A stretch of 64,000 nucleotides of DNA from a candidate division KSB1 bacterium (GCA_034506175.1 JAPDQB010000015.1:49658-113657), one strand, 5' to 3'; positions 50,686-59,677 are shown, counted from the stretch's first letter. Translations and numbers: made by a program. Notes: a model not told the origin generated them from the sequence alone.

Positions 50686-51546
50686 ATGCCTATCTTAAAA
50701 CAAGAGGAGATGGCGGTGATTCTCAATCCAAAAGATCATGAGGCGGGCGCGAGGCTGTTCGAACGGCATTACAATATCCCGGCGCCACGCCAGCCCGGCC
50801 TTGAGCTGTTGCGGCAAATTTTAAGCGGGTTCTCGCATCTGCCGTATGAAAATTTGAGCAAGATCATCAAATTTCATCGTTACGGCGAAAACGAGGAACA
50901 CCGCCTGCGTTTGCCGGAAGAGGTGATGGAGGATCATTTGCGCCTGGGCCTGGGTGGAACCTGTTTTTCGCTCACCTTCTGCTTGCAGTCGATTCTGCTG
51001 CATTGTGGTTTTCCCGGATATATTGTGATGGGGGATATGAAAGCCGGAAGAAACATTCATTGCGCCCTCATCATCATTCTGGATGGCGTGAAATATTTGG
51101 TCGATCCCGGTTATCTGTTGCGCCGGCCCATGGCGCTCGATCCGAATCAGCCGCGGCTTTATCACACCGAACACACCGGCGTGGAATTGCGCTTCGATTG
51201 GCAAAAAGAAACCTATGAGGTCTTCACTTTTAACCGGCAGGAGATGAAATGGCGTTATCGCTTTGCCGACCGGCCGGCGCCGCCGGATGAATTTCTCCGG
51301 CACTGGCAGGCCTCCTTTCATCGCAACAGCATGAACAGCCTCTGTCTCAGCCGCGCCGCCGAAAACGGCCTGATCTTTATTCACAAGGATTTTATGCGCC
51401 TCACCACGTTGGACGGCAAGCGCAACGTTCCGATTAAAAAAAATTATCACGAGACGATTCAACAACTGTTCGGCATTACGCCGGAATACGTCGAGCAGGC
51501 CCTGTCGGCGCTACGGGAAAATCTGGCGCGTGAAAAAGCAGGATAG
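50686..51546 (+). CDS. Arylamine N-acetyltransferase-family protein
   Basis: The about 286-residue NAT-like protein shows the catalytic triad: Cys in LRLGLGGTCFSLTF, His in RNIHCALIIILDG, Asp in YLVDPGYLLRR. The N-terminus has the family phrase SGFSHLPYENLSKI. Classical NATs use RGGxCxExN; here it is LGGTCFSLT, so the acceptor may differ. NATs transfer acetyl from acetyl-CoA to arylamines, and related proteins act in polyketide release. The start could be ATG 50686 or 50710. Monocistronic. Confidence 0.8.
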   Translation: MPILKQEEMAVILNPKDHEAGARLFERHYNIPAPRQPGLELLRQILSGFSHLPYENLSKIIKFHRYGENEEHRLRLPEEVMEDHLRLGLGGTCFSLTFCLQSILLHCGFPGYIVMGDMKAGRNIHCALIIILDGVKYLVDPGYLLRRPMALDPNQPRLYHTEHTGVELRFDWQKETYEVFTFNRQEMKWRYRFADRPAPPDEFLRHWQASFHRNSMNSLCLSRAAENGLIFIHKDFMRLTTLDGKRNVPIKKNYHETIQQLFGITPEYVEQALSALRENLAREKAG

Positions 51547-51569
51547 ACAGCCTTGTCCGTCAAAAATCA

Positions 51570-51606
51570 AATTGAAATTTTAAATTGAAAATTTACAATT
51601 TAAAAT
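51570..51606. repeat. AATTTAA-type 7-bp repeat spacer
   Basis: The spacer between the NAT-like gene and the DUF4416 gene consists of degenerate copies of AAATTGAAA/AATTTAAAATT that are also self-complementary. Confidence 0.45.
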
Positions 51607-51618
51607 TGTGCAAAGTTC

Positions 51619-52152
51619 ATGGCAGCCCCTCATTCTCCAATACCCGTCAAGCTCATCGTCGCAGCGCTTTATTCGGATGAAGCCGGCCTGCTCGCAGCGC
51701 GCGAACGCCTCGTTCAACAATTCGGGCCGATTGATTTTACCAGCCAGCTTTTTTCTTTTGACGTGACCTCGTATTACGTCCCGGAAATGGGTGCGCCGAT
51801 CATTCGTCTTTTTTATTCATTCGAAAAGCTCATTTCACCCGGCGATCTTGCAGCCATCAAACTCGCCACGAATGCCATCGAAAACGAGCTGGCGGTCAAC
51901 GGCCGGCGCAAAGTAAACCTCGATGCCGGCTATCTCGATCCGGATAAATTCGTGCTGGCCTCGGCAAAATACAACCGGCAAAAGATCTATCTTGCTGATG
52001 GAATTTGGGCCGATTTGACGCTGCATTATGGAAAGGGACATTTCAGCGCGTACCCGTGGAGCTTCGCTGATTTTCGCGCTGGCGAGTATGAGAAAACCTT
52101 TTTGCGGATCAGGGAAATTTATAAAGCGCAGTTGAAACGCCAATCAAGATGA
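51619..52152 (+). CDS. DUF4416 family protein
   Basis: The 177-residue protein fits DUF4416: VKLIVAALYSDEAGLLAARE, FDVTSYYVPEMGAPIIRLFY, RRKVNLDAGYLDPDKFVLAS and DLTLHYGKGHFSAYPWSFAD. Function unknown; members are often annotated as GTP-binding without proof. Its stop overlaps the next gene's ATG by 4 bases, so it is translationally coupled to the YprB-like nuclease. Confidence 0.85.
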   Translation: MAAPHSPIPVKLIVAALYSDEAGLLAARERLVQQFGPIDFTSQLFSFDVTSYYVPEMGAPIIRLFYSFEKLISPGDLAAIKLATNAIENELAVNGRRKVNLDAGYLDPDKFVLASAKYNRQKIYLADGIWADLTLHYGKGHFSAYPWSFADFRAGEYEKTFLRIREIYKAQLKRQSR

Positions 52153-53402
52153 GCCTCAAAGAAAAACTCCGTGAGCTGGAGCGCGTTCAGCCGAAAATTT
52201 CAACGCCCGTTCAGCCGAGGAAAAATGCAAAACTTGATGATTGGCTTGGCGGCAGTGAGCGTGATGGTTGTTTCGTCGTTGAACGCCGATTCACCCCTGG
52301 TAGCATCCAACTGGGCAGTGTTCATGATCTTTCCCCGGCCGCTTTAGCGATTGCCGGGAAAGATGAACGCTTGCTGGCGCTCGATCCGGCGCGCGCCTTG
52401 TTTTTAGATACGGAAACCACCGGACTCGCCGGCGGCGCCGGCACGGCAGCTTTTCTCGTCGGGGTCGGCCGATTTGAAGAAGGGACTTTTGTCGTGCGGC
52501 AATATTTTTTGCGCCAGCCTTCCGAGGAAGCGGCGATGCTCAAGCAGCTTCGAGCCGCGGCCGAGCAAAGCCGCGGCTTGATCACCTTCAACGGCAAGAG
52601 CTTCGATATTCCACTGCTGCGCACGCGCGCCGTGCTCAATCGCTTTACGATTGATTTTGACCGCCTGCCGCACTTTGATGTGCTGCACGCGGCGCGGCGT
52701 TTGTGGAAAGATCAATTTGCCGACTGTTCGCTGGTCGGGCTGGAAAGCCACATTCTTCAAATACGACGCAGCCGGGATATTCCCAGCGCGCTGATTCCAC
52801 AGATTTTCTTTGATTTTTTGCGTTATGGCGACACGGCGCAATTGCCGGAAGTTTTTGCGCACAATCGCCAGGACATCGTGAGCATGGCGGCGCTGCTGGC
52901 GCGCATCGCGCAGCTCGTGCAACACCCGCTGCAGCGCGAAAACGACGCGCCGATCACGCCGCACGAGCTGCGGCGCGTGGCGCTGTTGTATCGCCAGCTC
53001 GGCGATTTTGCCGCCAGTGCGACGCTTTTTGAACAGTTGCTGCAAAAATCGCCCAGCCAGCCGCGGTTGGAAGATCATCTGGCGCTCGGTTTATGCTACA
53101 AAAGCCAGGGCCGCCATGATGAAGCCAAACGCGTGTGGCTGGAACTCATCGAGCAACTGCCCTTCCACCCGCTGCCATATATCGAGTTGGCCAAACATTT
53201 TGAGCATCGCGAAGGCGCGGTGAACGCGGCGCTGGACGCCGTTGAGCGCGCCCTGCAAAGTTTGCGGTTGAGCCAAGAACTCAGCCACAAAAGCGCTTGG
53301 GCGGTTTATCAAAATGATCTCTTGCATCGGCGAACACGGCTGCGAAAAAAGCTCGCAGCTCGGCCAGCGAACACGGAATTGAGAAAGCCGGATTATCCTT
53401 AA
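52149..53402 (+). CDS. YprB-like RNase H-fold exonuclease with TPR region
   Basis: 417 residues. Residues about 75-260 form the RNase H-like_2 (YprB) exonuclease domain: ALFLDTETTGLAGGAGTAAF (DEDD first acids), LITFNGKSFDIPLLRTRAVL, HFDVLHAARRLWKD and a final VFAHNRQDIVSMAALLARI with the DEDD last Asp. The C-terminal part (about 275-400) is helical with TPR-like repeats (LEDHLALGLCYKSQGRHDEA). It probably degrades nucleic acids, with the repeats as a protein-binding arm. Coupled to the DUF4416 gene. Confidence 0.85.
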   Translation: MSLKEKLRELERVQPKISTPVQPRKNAKLDDWLGGSERDGCFVVERRFTPGSIQLGSVHDLSPAALAIAGKDERLLALDPARALFLDTETTGLAGGAGTAAFLVGVGRFEEGTFVVRQYFLRQPSEEAAMLKQLRAAAEQSRGLITFNGKSFDIPLLRTRAVLNRFTIDFDRLPHFDVLHAARRLWKDQFADCSLVGLESHILQIRRSRDIPSALIPQIFFDFLRYGDTAQLPEVFAHNRQDIVSMAALLARIAQLVQHPLQRENDAPITPHELRRVALLYRQLGDFAASATLFEQLLQKSPSQPRLEDHLALGLCYKSQGRHDEAKRVWLELIEQLPFHPLPYIELAKHFEHREGAVNAALDAVERALQSLRLSQELSHKSAWAVYQNDLLHRRTRLRKKLAARPANTELRKPDYP

Positions 53403-53608
53403 TCTTGATTCAACTCGTTCGGATCCGGCAAGGTCGGATCGACGCCATACGGATCGTGATGAATTTCACTGTCCTGCCAAATGGGATTATAAGGATCGTT
53501 CACCTCGTGGCGGTCATCATAGCTGTCGCTGTCATCCCCGCCGTTGCGGCTGATTTCCTCGGCGCGATCATCAAAATAATCGCTAAGTATATCTCTCCAG
53601 AAACCCAT
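53399..53608 (-). CDS. Acidic mini-protein (paralogue 1)
   Basis: 69 residues from ATG 53608, preceded by GTGAGGTGTG. It reads MGFWRDILSDYFDDRAEE, then an Asp/Asn-rich middle, and ends NPIWQDSEIHHDPYGVDPTL followed by PDPNELNQD. The neighbouring 53.9-kb gene has the same layout and ending. No family is recognised. Strongly acidic with many Asp/Asn, it might bind calcium or be disordered. The stop codon overlaps the end of the convergent YprB-like gene by 4 bases. Confidence 0.65.
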   Translation of the reverse strand: MGFWRDILSDYFDDRAEEISRNGGDDSDSYDDRHEVNDPYNPIWQDSEIHHDPYGVDPTLPDPNELNQD

Positions 53609-53859
53609 TTCACACCTCACTTATGATTTTTTTTCCGAGGCATCCCTGCCCATCATCTTTTGTCAAATCAGCAATGACAAAAACTTTACCCACCATGCGG
53701 ATCAAAATATAATTTGGTTGTGCCACTTTGGAAGGTAAGACAATTCGCATAAACAACTCAAAACCACCGCATTGAAGGCCCGATTTTCCGTACGAATTTG
53801 AGAAAAATCGGAGCCTTCCGCAGAAACAAATTCACTGCAACACACATGCCGGACGGCAC

Positions 53860-54054
53860 TCAATCGGGATTGATCTCATTCGGATCCGGCAAGGTGGGAT
53901 CGGTTCCATACGGCGTCGAATGGATATCGCTCCCATCCCACACCGGATTGCCGGGATTGCCGATCTGATTGCTTTCATCATACAGATCGGGATCACCGTT
54001 ATTGTTGCCGGTATCATCGAAATAATCATCAAAAACGCGTTTGAACAGACTCAT
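53860..54054 (-). CDS. Acidic mini-protein (paralogue 2)
   Basis: 64 residues from ATG 54054 with AGGAGG seven bases upstream, one of the best ribosome binding sites in the window, so it is probably well expressed. It reads MSLFKRVFDDYFDDTGNNNG, then an Asp-rich middle, and ends NPVWDGSDIHSTPYGTDPTL and PDPNEINPD. Clearly paralogous to the 53.4-kb gene. No known family. It lies about 240 bases from its paralogue. Confidence 0.75.
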   Translation of the reverse strand: MSLFKRVFDDYFDDTGNNNGDPDLYDESNQIGNPGNPVWDGSDIHSTPYGTDPTLPDPNEINPD

Positions 54055-54398
54055 AGTAAAGCCTCCTATGGTTAAAACGTTCTTGTTCTATGTTCGAGAC
54101 GAATGCTCTCCATGCGCCGTGAAACAAATCTTTGCCCTCGTGATTTAGTCAACTTTTGACTCCGAAACAACACGATCGCCACTCCGATTCGGCAACCGCT
54201 GCATCGTGGCGACATAAAATCAAAAATTCAATCCTCGCCATGCGGTTGCATCGTCGATGATTGATTTGTCTTCAACATGTGATTGGAAAAATTGGAGCCA
54301 AAAACAATAGGTGAGATACAAACTAAGAGGCGGGAGTGCAGAAAACCGAAGGAACTTCTTGCAAAAGATAAAAATTTAGCCGGTTAAATCAATGGCCG
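54055..54398. other. Gene-free region
   Basis: Between the DECR-type reductase gene and the upstream end of the second acidic mini-protein gene. It should contain the promoter of the mini-protein gene and the 3' end of the reductase transcript. No structure or gene is apparent. Confidence 0.4.
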
Positions 54399-55250
54399 TC
54401 AACTGCTGCGCATTTGACGCATCATTTTTTTCAGCATGTCGCGATCGAGCTGCATGAGCGACGAGAATTGTCCGGCGCCGGCGATGGACTCGCCGCCGTC
54501 AATGACCACACACTCGCCGTTCACATACTGCGCTTCGTCGCTGACCAAAAACACCGCGAGATTGGCCAACTCGCTGTGATCACCGAAGCGGCCGAGCGGC
54601 ACGCGTTTTTTATACTGTTCGCCGAACTCGGCGCTGGGAAACAATCTTTTCCACGCGCCCTCGGTCGGAAACGGGCCTGGGGCAATGGCGTTGAGGCGGA
54701 TGCCGTAAACACCCCATTCGACGGCGAGGGAGCGCGTCATGGCGAGGACGCCGGCTTTGGCACAGGCGGACGGCACGACAAATGCCGAGCCGTTTTCCGC
54801 ATAAGTTGTGACGATGTTCAAAATCGTTCCGGGAGTTTTTTGTGCAATCCAGTGTTTCGCGAGGATCTGTGAGCAATTGAACGTGCCGTAAAGAACGATG
54901 CGCACGACGGCATCGAAACCGCCGGGGGACAAATCTTCCGTGGCGGCGAGAAAATTGCCGGCGGCGTTATTCACGAGAATATGCGGCAGGCCGGCTTTCT
55001 CAATCATCTCAGCCATCAACTTTTCGACGGCGTGATAATCGCGCACGTCGCAGGGAAAGGCGAAAACCTCACGCCCCCCTCCTGCTTGCTTGATCTCCGC
55101 CGCGCCGCTCGCCAGCCGCTCGGCATTGCGTCCGCAAATTACCAGCGTCGCGCCAAGCTCGGCAAAGCGTTTTGCCATCGCCAGGCCAAGGCCGGAGCCG
55201 CCACCGGTGATTAAGATGATTTTATTTTTCAATAAATCGTTTTTGAACAT
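54399..55250 (-). CDS. SDR oxidoreductase, 2,4-dienoyl-CoA reductase type
   Basis: The 283-residue short-chain dehydrogenase has the NADP loop ITGGGSGLGLAMAKRFAELG and VICGRNAERLASG, NNAAGNF, and the DECR-type active site FVVPSACAKAGVLAMTRSLA. In this group the usual YxxxK Tyr is replaced and a Lys in SAxAK remains. PGPFPTEGAWKRLFP and GRFGDHSELANLAVFL match the mitochondrial/peroxisomal DECR family. It probably reduces 2,4-dienoyl-CoA during oxidation of unsaturated fatty acids. No other beta-oxidation gene is adjacent. Confidence 0.87.
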   Translation of the reverse strand: MFKNDLLKNKIILITGGGSGLGLAMAKRFAELGATLVICGRNAERLASGAAEIKQAGGGREVFAFPCDVRDYHAVEKLMAEMIEKAGLPHILVNNAAGNFLAATEDLSPGGFDAVVRIVLYGTFNCSQILAKHWIAQKTPGTILNIVTTYAENGSAFVVPSACAKAGVLAMTRSLAVEWGVYGIRLNAIAPGPFPTEGAWKRLFPSAEFGEQYKKRVPLGRFGDHSELANLAVFLVSDEAQYVNGECVVIDGGESIAGAGQFSSLMQLDRDMLKKMMRQMRSS

Positions 55251-55275
55251 GTCTCTCCTTGATATAAAAATGTTT

Positions 55276-55607
55276 TTATTTATTTACGGCTCGAGCCAAT
55301 GTTTCGGCAGCCCACTGATTAATACTTTTGCCTTTGACTTCAGCAGCCATTGCCACAGCCGCGTGAACTTCTGGGGCAACACGTAACATTAGTTTTCCAG
55401 AATACGGTTTCTGAGGAGGACGATTCAGTTTTCGCAAGTATTGAGATAGTCATCAACGGCTTCTTTAAAAGCTGCACGCAATTTTGCCACTGACTCGCCG
55501 TGAAAGCCCACGATGTCAGTAATACCTGCAATATGACCGACGAAGCAGCGATCTTCATCACTATATTCAATTCGGGCAGCACATCCTTTGTACGTCATCG
55601 TCTTCAT
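55276..55607 (-). pseudogene. hicB: Frameshifted HicB antitoxin
   Basis: The N-terminal HicB-like part is intact (YKGCAARIEYSDEDRCFVGH, FHGESVAKLRAAFKEAVDDY) and stops at TCEN. Adding one A to the run of four A there continues KLNRPPQKPYSGKLMLRVAP and the ribbon-helix-helix tail GKSINQWAAETLARAV to a stop at 55276. So a one-base loss removes the DNA-binding domain. The ATG overlaps the hicA stop (ATGA). Confidence 0.8.
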
Positions 55608-55859
55608 GGCTTGATTCCGAGTTGTTCTAAAAAGCGTCGTGCATCACGTACCTGATACGGCTTGGCTTCTTTGTGAGGGTGGGGGCGGTGGAAGGTCGCA
55701 ACGACATTATGTAATTCAAACCGTACCCTTGAACCCCTTCCTTCAATAACACGAGCCCCGAGGGCAATGAAAAGCGCCTCAATCCGCCTTCATTCCAAGC
55801 TGAAAGGAACCGGGTGTCTTGAAGATAGACTCCAGCGTCTTTTGATGCTGTTTGTTCAT
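55604..55859 (-). pseudogene. hicA: Decayed HicA toxin
   Basis: The family sequence can be followed through two lesions. MNKQHQKTLESIFKTP is in frame from ATG 55859. One extra G (CCCGG for CCCG) then shifts the frame. The restored frame reads VPFSLE, a TGA where the family has Trp (EWRRIEALF), then RRIEALFIALGARVIEGRGS and VRFELHNVVATFHRPHPHKE to a stop overlapping hicB. Two separate inactivating changes indicate real decay. Confidence 0.75.
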
Positions 55860-56020
55860 TATTATTCATAATGATAGCAAAATATGCTATCACATGCAAG
55901 CATTTTGTAATGGCATTGGCTGGTTCATTCGATTTTTTGAATGAAACATAATACTGATGTGAGCAATATATCTCACCTTCTCAATATTCGCCAACTATTC
56001 AGTAACCGGCCAATCCAAAA

Positions 56021-57028
56021 TTATTTTCGCGATTGTTCCAAAACCTTCTCAAGCGTCACGCTCGGATCATCAAACACAAAATACGTCGCCTTCGCCGAGC
56101 TGCCCAGAGATTGAAAATAGCGAATCTCCGCTGAGGAGTTGCCGATGCGCCAATCGACCCAGCCTTTTTGCACGCCGGAGCCGCCGTCCGAAGCTTCGGT
56201 CAAATATTTTTGGCCATTGGCAAATTCCAACACCACGAACACGCGCGGGGCCGGGGCCTTGCCGCCTTGCGCCGTATAACGCTGAGCCAGAATGCTCCGG
56301 CGCTTTTCATACGGCACCGACATCGGAATATCCGCCGGGTTGACGGCAAGACTGCGCCAATCCACCGCCGGCTGCCCGGAAACCGTCAAGCCGTTCGGAT
56401 GCTCAATTTCCTTAAGCGGTGTGAAAAGATCTTTTTTGGCGAGATTGGCGTTGATAAATTCAATCGCCCTTTTGCTGCGATAGGAGAAGCCGGAGCAGGT
56501 GTAAACATTTTTCTGGCTGCGGTCGCCGGAGGTCCAATTGTTCGCGCGCAATTTATCGTAGCGCAGGAAATATTTTTGCCCCTGCCAGGTGAGAATGCCG
56601 GTGCCGGAATTGATGACGCGGTCGAGAAAATACGTATACTGAAAATCAAGCGGGTCGATTTGGGCAGCACGGATGCGGTCCTGCAAGCAGGTCTCGAGCG
56701 AGTCAACCGCGCAGCGCTCGCTTTTGGCAATGAGATAATAGGTGACGCGGACTTTGCCAAGGTCGGCAGTGGTTTTGGCGTTGCTTTTTAAATAATTGAT
56801 GGAAGAAATGATGTTGTCAGGTTGGCGGAAAGGCGCAGCAGCCGCTGCCAGCGCGGTGAGCGAACTGGTTGCCGAAGTCGATCCTACCGCGGACGAAGAT
56901 TCGCCGCTGGCAGGTTCGGATGAAGCCGCCGGCGGCGATTCCCGGCGCCAATCTTTGGGAATAACGCCGATGCCGCCTAAAAGCAGCCAGCCGAGAAGCA
57001 GGAAAATGATGAGCTTCACAAGGTCCAT
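56021..57028 (-). CDS. Membrane-anchored hypothetical protein
   Basis: About 335 residues from ATG 57028. One N-terminal membrane segment (LVKLIIFLLLGWLLLGGIG) is followed by a Ser/Ala/Pro linker (about 30-70) and a large extracytoplasmic domain without recognised family. Cys pairs (RCAVDSLETC, VYTCSGF) may form disulfides. Landmarks: LDFQYTYFLDRVINSGTGIL and APRVFVVLEFANGQKYLTEA. Probably a periplasmic or surface protein. Divergent from the glycerate kinase gene. Confidence 0.65.
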   Translation of the reverse strand: MDLVKLIIFLLLGWLLLGGIGVIPKDWRRESPPAASSEPASGESSSAVGSTSATSSLTALAAAAAPFRQPDNIISSINYLKSNAKTTADLGKVRVTYYLIAKSERCAVDSLETCLQDRIRAAQIDPLDFQYTYFLDRVINSGTGILTWQGQKYFLRYDKLRANNWTSGDRSQKNVYTCSGFSYRSKRAIEFINANLAKKDLFTPLKEIEHPNGLTVSGQPAVDWRSLAVNPADIPMSVPYEKRRSILAQRYTAQGGKAPAPRVFVVLEFANGQKYLTEASDGGSGVQKGWVDWRIGNSSAEIRYFQSLGSSAKATYFVFDDPSVTLEKVLEQSRK

Positions 57029-57191
57029 TGGCACGCCGAATTTTTTGATGAGACTGCCGGATGAGCGATGAAGACATTTGTATTCTACAGAACCCGCTCA
57101 TTTTTGTCAAGAGAAAAATACTTGATTTTCTACACAGAGGGATTATATTGAAATCATGCGTGGACTCAATCTGAACTGAAGCCAAAATCTT

Positions 57192-58541
57192 GTGACGCCG
57201 ATTGCAAAAAAAGCCTGCGGCCGCAGGCTGCGCGAAGACGCCATCGCGATTTTTCAAGCCGGCTTGCAGGCTGTGCAGCCGGCGGCGGCGATTCGCCGTC
57301 ACGTGAGGCGTCAAGAAAATGTTTTGATCGTCGCGGGCCGGACATACGACTTGCGGGATTTCAAAAATATCTACGTCGTCGGCGCCGGAAAAGCCGCCTG
57401 CCCGATGGCGGCGGTTTTGGAAGAAATTTTAGCGGAACGTTTGACGGCCGGCCTGGTCAATGTCAAATACGGCCATCTCACGCCGTTGAAAAAAATTCAG
57501 GTGCAGGAAGCCGGACATCCGATTCCCGATGCGGCCGGATTGCAGGGAACACAACAAATTCTTGATCTGCTGAAAGCCGCCGGTAAAAATGATTTGGTAA
57601 TCGGCGTAATTTCCGGCGGCGGTTCGGCGCTGCTGCCGATGCCAAGCCCGAGCCTGTCATTAGAAGACAAACAAACCACCACCAAGCTGCTGCTGGCGTG
57701 CGGCGCGACGATCAACGAAATCAACGCGGTGCGCAAACACATTTCGCAAGTGAAAGGCGGGCAACTCGCACGCGCGGCTTATCCGGCGACGCTGATCACG
57801 CTGATGCTCTCGGATGTGATCGGCGATCGGTTGGATGTGATCGCCTCCGGGCCGACGGTGCCGGATCAAAGCACGTTTCAAGACGTTCAAAACGTTTTCG
57901 AAAAATACCGTGTTCAAGATAAAATTCCCGTGCCGGTGCAGCGACACATTGCGAAGGGCCTGGCCGGTGAGGCGCCGGAGACGCCGAAAGCGGATGATCC
58001 GATTTTTGCGCAAACCCAAAATCTGATCGTGGCAAGCAACCGGCAGGCGATTGAAGCTGCCAAGCTGGCCGCAGAAAAGCGCGGTTATCATCCGCTCATT
58101 TTATCGACGTTGATCGAGGGCGAAACCCGCGATGTCGCCCGGATGCACGCGGCGATTGCGAAAGAAATCCGGCTGTCGAACAATCCGGTCACGGTGCCGG
58201 CGTGTGTGATTTCGGGCGGGGAAACAACGGTAACAATAAAAGGAAGGGGCCTCGGCGGCCGCAATCAGGAATTTGTTTTGGCGGCGACGATTGATTTGGC
58301 GGGCTGGGAAAATATCGTGGTGTTGAGCGCCGGCACTGATGGCACTGATGGTCCGACCGATGCAGCCGGAGCGATTGGCGATGGGGAAACTTTGCAACGC
58401 GCTCAGGCTGCAAATTTAAACGCGGCGGCATTTCTGGCGGAGAATAATTCGTACCGGTTTTTTGAGAAATTGGGTGACTTGTTGATCACCGGCCCGACCA
58501 AAACGAACGTCATGGATTTAAGACTTATGCTGATTAGATAA
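57192..58541 (+). CDS. Glycerate 2-kinase (DUF4147/MOFRL type)
   Basis: The 449-residue class II glycerate kinase shows KNIYVVGAGKAACPMAAVLE, the phosphate-binding GVISGGGSALLPMPSPS, NAVRKHISQVKGGQLARAAY, SDVIGDRLDVIASGPTVPD and the C-terminal MOFRL domain (VISGGETTVTIKGRGLGGRN, LSAGTDGTDGPTDAAGA). It forms 2-phosphoglycerate from glycerate for entry into glycolysis. The GTG start at 57192 lacks a strong ribosome binding site. Stands alone upstream of fliW. Confidence 0.93.
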   Translation: MTPIAKKACGRRLREDAIAIFQAGLQAVQPAAAIRRHVRRQENVLIVAGRTYDLRDFKNIYVVGAGKAACPMAAVLEEILAERLTAGLVNVKYGHLTPLKKIQVQEAGHPIPDAAGLQGTQQILDLLKAAGKNDLVIGVISGGGSALLPMPSPSLSLEDKQTTTKLLLACGATINEINAVRKHISQVKGGQLARAAYPATLITLMLSDVIGDRLDVIASGPTVPDQSTFQDVQNVFEKYRVQDKIPVPVQRHIAKGLAGEAPETPKADDPIFAQTQNLIVASNRQAIEAAKLAAEKRGYHPLILSTLIEGETRDVARMHAAIAKEIRLSNNPVTVPACVISGGETTVTIKGRGLGGRNQEFVLAATIDLAGWENIVVLSAGTDGTDGPTDAAGAIGDGETLQRAQAANLNAAAFLAENNSYRFFEKLGDLLITGPTKTNVMDLRLMLIR

Positions 58542-58566
58542 ACGCATCAAGCATTGTGCCGAATAA
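58539..58566 (+). promoter_or_regulatory. Sigma-28-like sequence upstream of fliW
   Basis: TAAA, 15 bases, then GCCGAATAA resembles the flagellar sigma-28 consensus (TAAA-N15-GCCGATAA) with one extra A. It begins inside the last codon of the glycerate kinase gene and lies about 190 bases before fliW. The match may be chance. Confidence 0.3.
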
Positions 58567-58758
58567 CGTCGAAACAAACAAAAATTTTTGATATTAATTT
58601 TTTTTAACCTTTTGATGAAAAAATTTTGTATATTTGGACTCTCAGCCTCACAACAAAAAGCGCTTGCAATTCGCCGTTGGATTTTTATACATTTAACAAA
58701 CATCGGCTGGCCCGCCGGATAGACTCGCAGGCCAAAAACATTATCATGAAGGAGGCGT

Positions 58759-59184
58759 ATGGAGATTCATCATCGACATCTCGGTGTCATCTCGTACCGC
58801 GAGGATGATGTTATCACCTTTCCGCAAGGCTTGCTCGGATTCCTCCAGTTCAAGCGTTATCTTTTGTTTCAACAGGACGTGTCCGACCCTTGGGTGTGGA
58901 TGGTGAGTGTTGACAACCCCGACCTGTCTTTTCCCCTGCTTGATCCAAAAATTTTCTGCCCGGATTACAGTCCCACCATTACCAAACGGGATTTGAATGA
59001 ATTATCGGCAGAAAATCCGCAAAGCCTACAGATGTACTCTATTGTAACCATACTACAAGACGCCCGGATGGCCACGGCTAATTTGAGCGGGCCAATTTTA
59101 ATTAACAGGGAACATAGAATCGGTAAACAATTGGTGCTCCTTGACGATCGGTACTCAACCAAGCACCGCATTCTCAACAGTTAG
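58759..59184 (+). CDS. fliW: FliW, flagellar assembly factor / CsrA antagonist
   Basis: The 141-residue FliW protein shows ITFPQGLLGFLQFKRYLLFQ, VWMVSVDNPDLSFPLLDPKI and the C-terminal LSGPILINREHRIGKQLVL. FliW binds CsrA and is released by flagellin, coupling flagellin level to CsrA activity. AAGGAGG is seven bases upstream of ATG. csrA follows 27 bases later, as in many flagellated bacteria. No flagellin or other flagellar gene is in the window. Confidence 0.95.
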   Translation: MEIHHRHLGVISYREDDVITFPQGLLGFLQFKRYLLFQQDVSDPWVWMVSVDNPDLSFPLLDPKIFCPDYSPTITKRDLNELSAENPQSLQMYSIVTILQDARMATANLSGPILINREHRIGKQLVLLDDRYSTKHRILNS

Positions 59185-59211
59185 ACGTGCACTCATGAGG
59201 AAGGAGAATTT

Positions 59212-59499
59212 ATGCTGGTCCTGACAAGGAGGTTAGGTGAAACGATTGTCATCGGAGACGACATCGTCATTAAGATTGTCGATATCCACGGCAAGCAGAT
59301 TCGCGTTGGCATCGAAGCACCTACCGAAGTCAGCGTTTATCGCGGCGAAATTTACGAACGCATTATGCTGGAAAACAAAGCGGCCGCGCAAGCCGCCAAT
59401 AATCACGCCAGCCTGGCGGAACTGAAAAAGCTCATCGCCAGCAATGAAAGAGCCGCGCCGGCTAACACGGCCACGGTTGGCAGCAATTCACAGTCTTGA
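59212..59499 (+). CDS. csrA: Carbon storage regulator CsrA
   Basis: The 95-residue CsrA is longer than the usual 60-75 residues. The RNA-binding core is complete ([40 protein letters not shown]). The C-terminal about 35 residues are Ala/Asn-rich. CsrA binds GGA motifs in mRNA leaders; the leader just before its own ATG contains AGGAAGGAG, two GGA motifs overlapping the ribosome binding site, so autoregulation is plausible. Co-transcribed with fliW. Confidence 0.95.
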   Translation: MLVLTRRLGETIVIGDDIVIKIVDIHGKQIRVGIEAPTEVSVYRGEIYERIMLENKAAAQAANNHASLAELKKLIASNERAAPANTATVGSNSQS

Positions 59500-59677
59500 G
59501 GCGGCGCCGGGAGGGTGAATTAATTATTGGACGACGTTCGTTGAATGTTTCCGCAGCGTGAAACGCGATCACCCGGCGCAAAAGGCATGTTGCCTGAGCC
59601 AATAAATTTTCGTGCACTTTTGCTTTTTGCACGGAGGGAAGAATAATCAAAAATTTTGCAGACGTCACGACTTCCAA

